A stretch of DNA of 6,329 bases, taken from assembly GCA_041743835.1 (NCBI GenBank), contig JBGTLW010000193.1:1-6329 (forward strand), written 5' to 3'. Shown here one piece after another: positions 5,781 through 6,329 of the stretch. The notes below the pieces were generated by a model. It was not told where the DNA came from and made no database searches. It saw only the letters and a list, made by a program, of their open reading frames with translations. Position 1 is the first letter of the stretch. Each line of letters starts with the position of its first letter. The position numbers were made by a program, and so were the translations under genes. This DNA is from JBGTLW01 sp041743835. GTDB lineage: Bacteria; Planctomycetota; Phycisphaerae; Phycisphaerales; Phycisphaeraceae.

Positions 5781-6183
5781 TTACGGGGTCAGCCTGCGCG
5801 CTTCCTCCACCATCTCCGGGACCGGATAAAGGGTCGGGAGTGCCCTGTAGAAATCCTCCCCAGACATAGACGATCATCACGTTGTGGGTGATGCAACGCA
5901 GGGCCATCTCGCGGCGGCGGGTGCGGTAGGTGCGGGCACCCAGCGCTTCGCCCTGGTGCTGCTTGAGCATGAACATCACCGTCTCGCTTTGCCAACGCTG
6001 GCCGTAGCTCTCTTCATCGAAGTCGGCGGCCATCAGCCAACGCCACTTGTCGGTCGGCAGGTTCTCGGTGGGCCGGCCGATCTCCGGGGGGATGATCGAT
6101 TCGATACCCATGTCGCGCAGCGTCTGATGGTTGTGGGCCGAGTCGAACCCCGCGTCGGCCAGCAGCTTTGTGTGGGGTGGGTG
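5781..6183 (-). pseudogene. IS4/IS5-type DDE transposase, 3' remnant with frameshift
   Basis: The C-terminal part of a cut-and-paste DDE transposase (DDE_Tnp_1 type). Visible are LLADAGFDSAHNH, which holds the second catalytic Asp; GIESIIPPEIGRPT; and YGQRWQSETVMFMLK, which gives an exact Y-(2)-R-(3)-E-(6)-K signature with the catalytic Glu. Then come QGEALGARTY and ALRCITHNVMI. The first catalytic Asp and the whole N-terminal part are missing; an in-frame TGA at 6184-6186 closes the frame. After THNVMI (about 5872) the frame appears to shift: the +1 frame reads GEDFYRALPTLYPVPEM and ends at a TAA (5781-5783), while the zero frame continues into the membrane-protein gene. An FYRA-like tail fits my recollection of related transposases. 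With no N-terminus it must be inactive. No terminal inverted repeats were identified. Confidence 0.85.
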
Positions 6184-6186
6184 TCA

Positions 6187-6210
6187 AGTCCGGGCTGGCC
6201 CGGACCTACA
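6187..6210 (-). repeat. Solo REP copy of the same family
   Basis: Read on the minus strand, the GTAG foot is followed by the hairpin GTCCGGGC-CA-GCCCGGAC. Apart from one central position and the two outermost bases it equals the copies at 5089-5151, about 1.1 kb away. It is bounded by a 7-bp inverted repeat (TCAAGTC 6184-6190, GACTTGA 6216-6222). It lies directly against the broken 5' edge of the transposase remnant. Confidence 0.8.
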
Positions 6211-6329
6211 GGGATGACTTGATGAGGCAGGTTGGGGGTCAGGCCCGCTTGCGAGGGATTCAAACCCACTTCCGGGGGGCTTGGGTACGCTTGCGGGGGG
6301 TTTGGGGCCGGGCGGGGCGGGTTTGGGAG
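6211..6329. other. Gene-free G-rich tract with direct repeat and G-quadruplex pattern
   Basis: No credible coding frame was found here. A 12-bp word CGCTTGCGAGGG (6246-6257) recurs with one change at 6288-6299. From 6274 onward there are eight runs of three or more G; those at 6295-6327 are separated by loops of only 1-3 nt (runs of 6, 4, 3, 4, 3 and 3), a strong G-quadruplex pattern on the plus strand. The tract runs off the window edge. Confidence 0.6.

Noticed and set aside
6255..6270. A T-arm-like motif on the minus strand (GGGTTTGAATCCC), as in a tRNA
   Set aside because: The loop has T where the invariant C56 should be, and no acceptor stem, anticodon arm or CCA end can be built around it.

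Overview
This 6.3 kb, GC-rich window looks like a chromosomal piece from a Planctomycetota-type bacterium, perhaps Phycisphaerae-like. That placement is an inference from gene content: a short UvrC, a divergent fucose-isomerase-like protein, a lone beta-propeller hydrolase-like protein, a tiny lipoprotein, and abundant dispersed palindromes. No marker gene fixes the taxonomy. Genes are mostly single transcription units facing in both directions, so no multi-gene operon is evident.

Layout. Positions 1-414 (minus) hold the first 138 codons of a calcineurin-like metallophosphoesterase that runs off the left edge. It diverges from a 362-residue protein at 477-1565 (plus) that resembles the five-bladed beta-propeller glycosidase superfamily. 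Convergent to that is uvrC at 1602-2990 (minus), complete in its nuclease and Fe-S parts but lacking the usual C-terminal helix-hairpin-helix domain. A 286-bp divergent intergenic region with a large imperfect palindrome (3037-3125) separates uvrC from a 577-residue L-fucose-isomerase-like protein at 3277-5010 (plus). Downstream lies a 123-bp structured block. It has two interlocked perfect inverted repeats (5029-5088), followed directly by an inverted pair of GTAG-type REP palindromes (5089-5151, REPIN-like). Then come a 92-residue lipoprotein gene (5174-5452, plus) and, overlapping its 3' end, a 111-residue two-helix membrane protein (5428-5763, minus). Behind the latter is the 3' remnant of an IS4/IS5-type DDE transposase (5781-6183, minus), frameshifted near its end. 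Its broken 5' edge abuts a third REP copy (6187-6210). The right edge is a G-rich, gene-free tract with a strong G-quadruplex pattern.

How the parts relate. The recognisable functions are a phosphoesterase, a possible sugar hydrolase, a sugar isomerase and DNA excision repair. They do not form an obvious pathway; the propeller protein and the isomerase could both serve carbohydrate use, but this is only suggestive. The accessory character of the window is concentrated right of 5010, where REP-like repeats, an IS remnant and small envelope-protein genes cluster. I see no CRISPR array, tRNA, rRNA, defence island or obviously new multi-gene system. The best candidates for something undescribed are the REPIN-like repeat family and the interlocked inverted repeats beside it.
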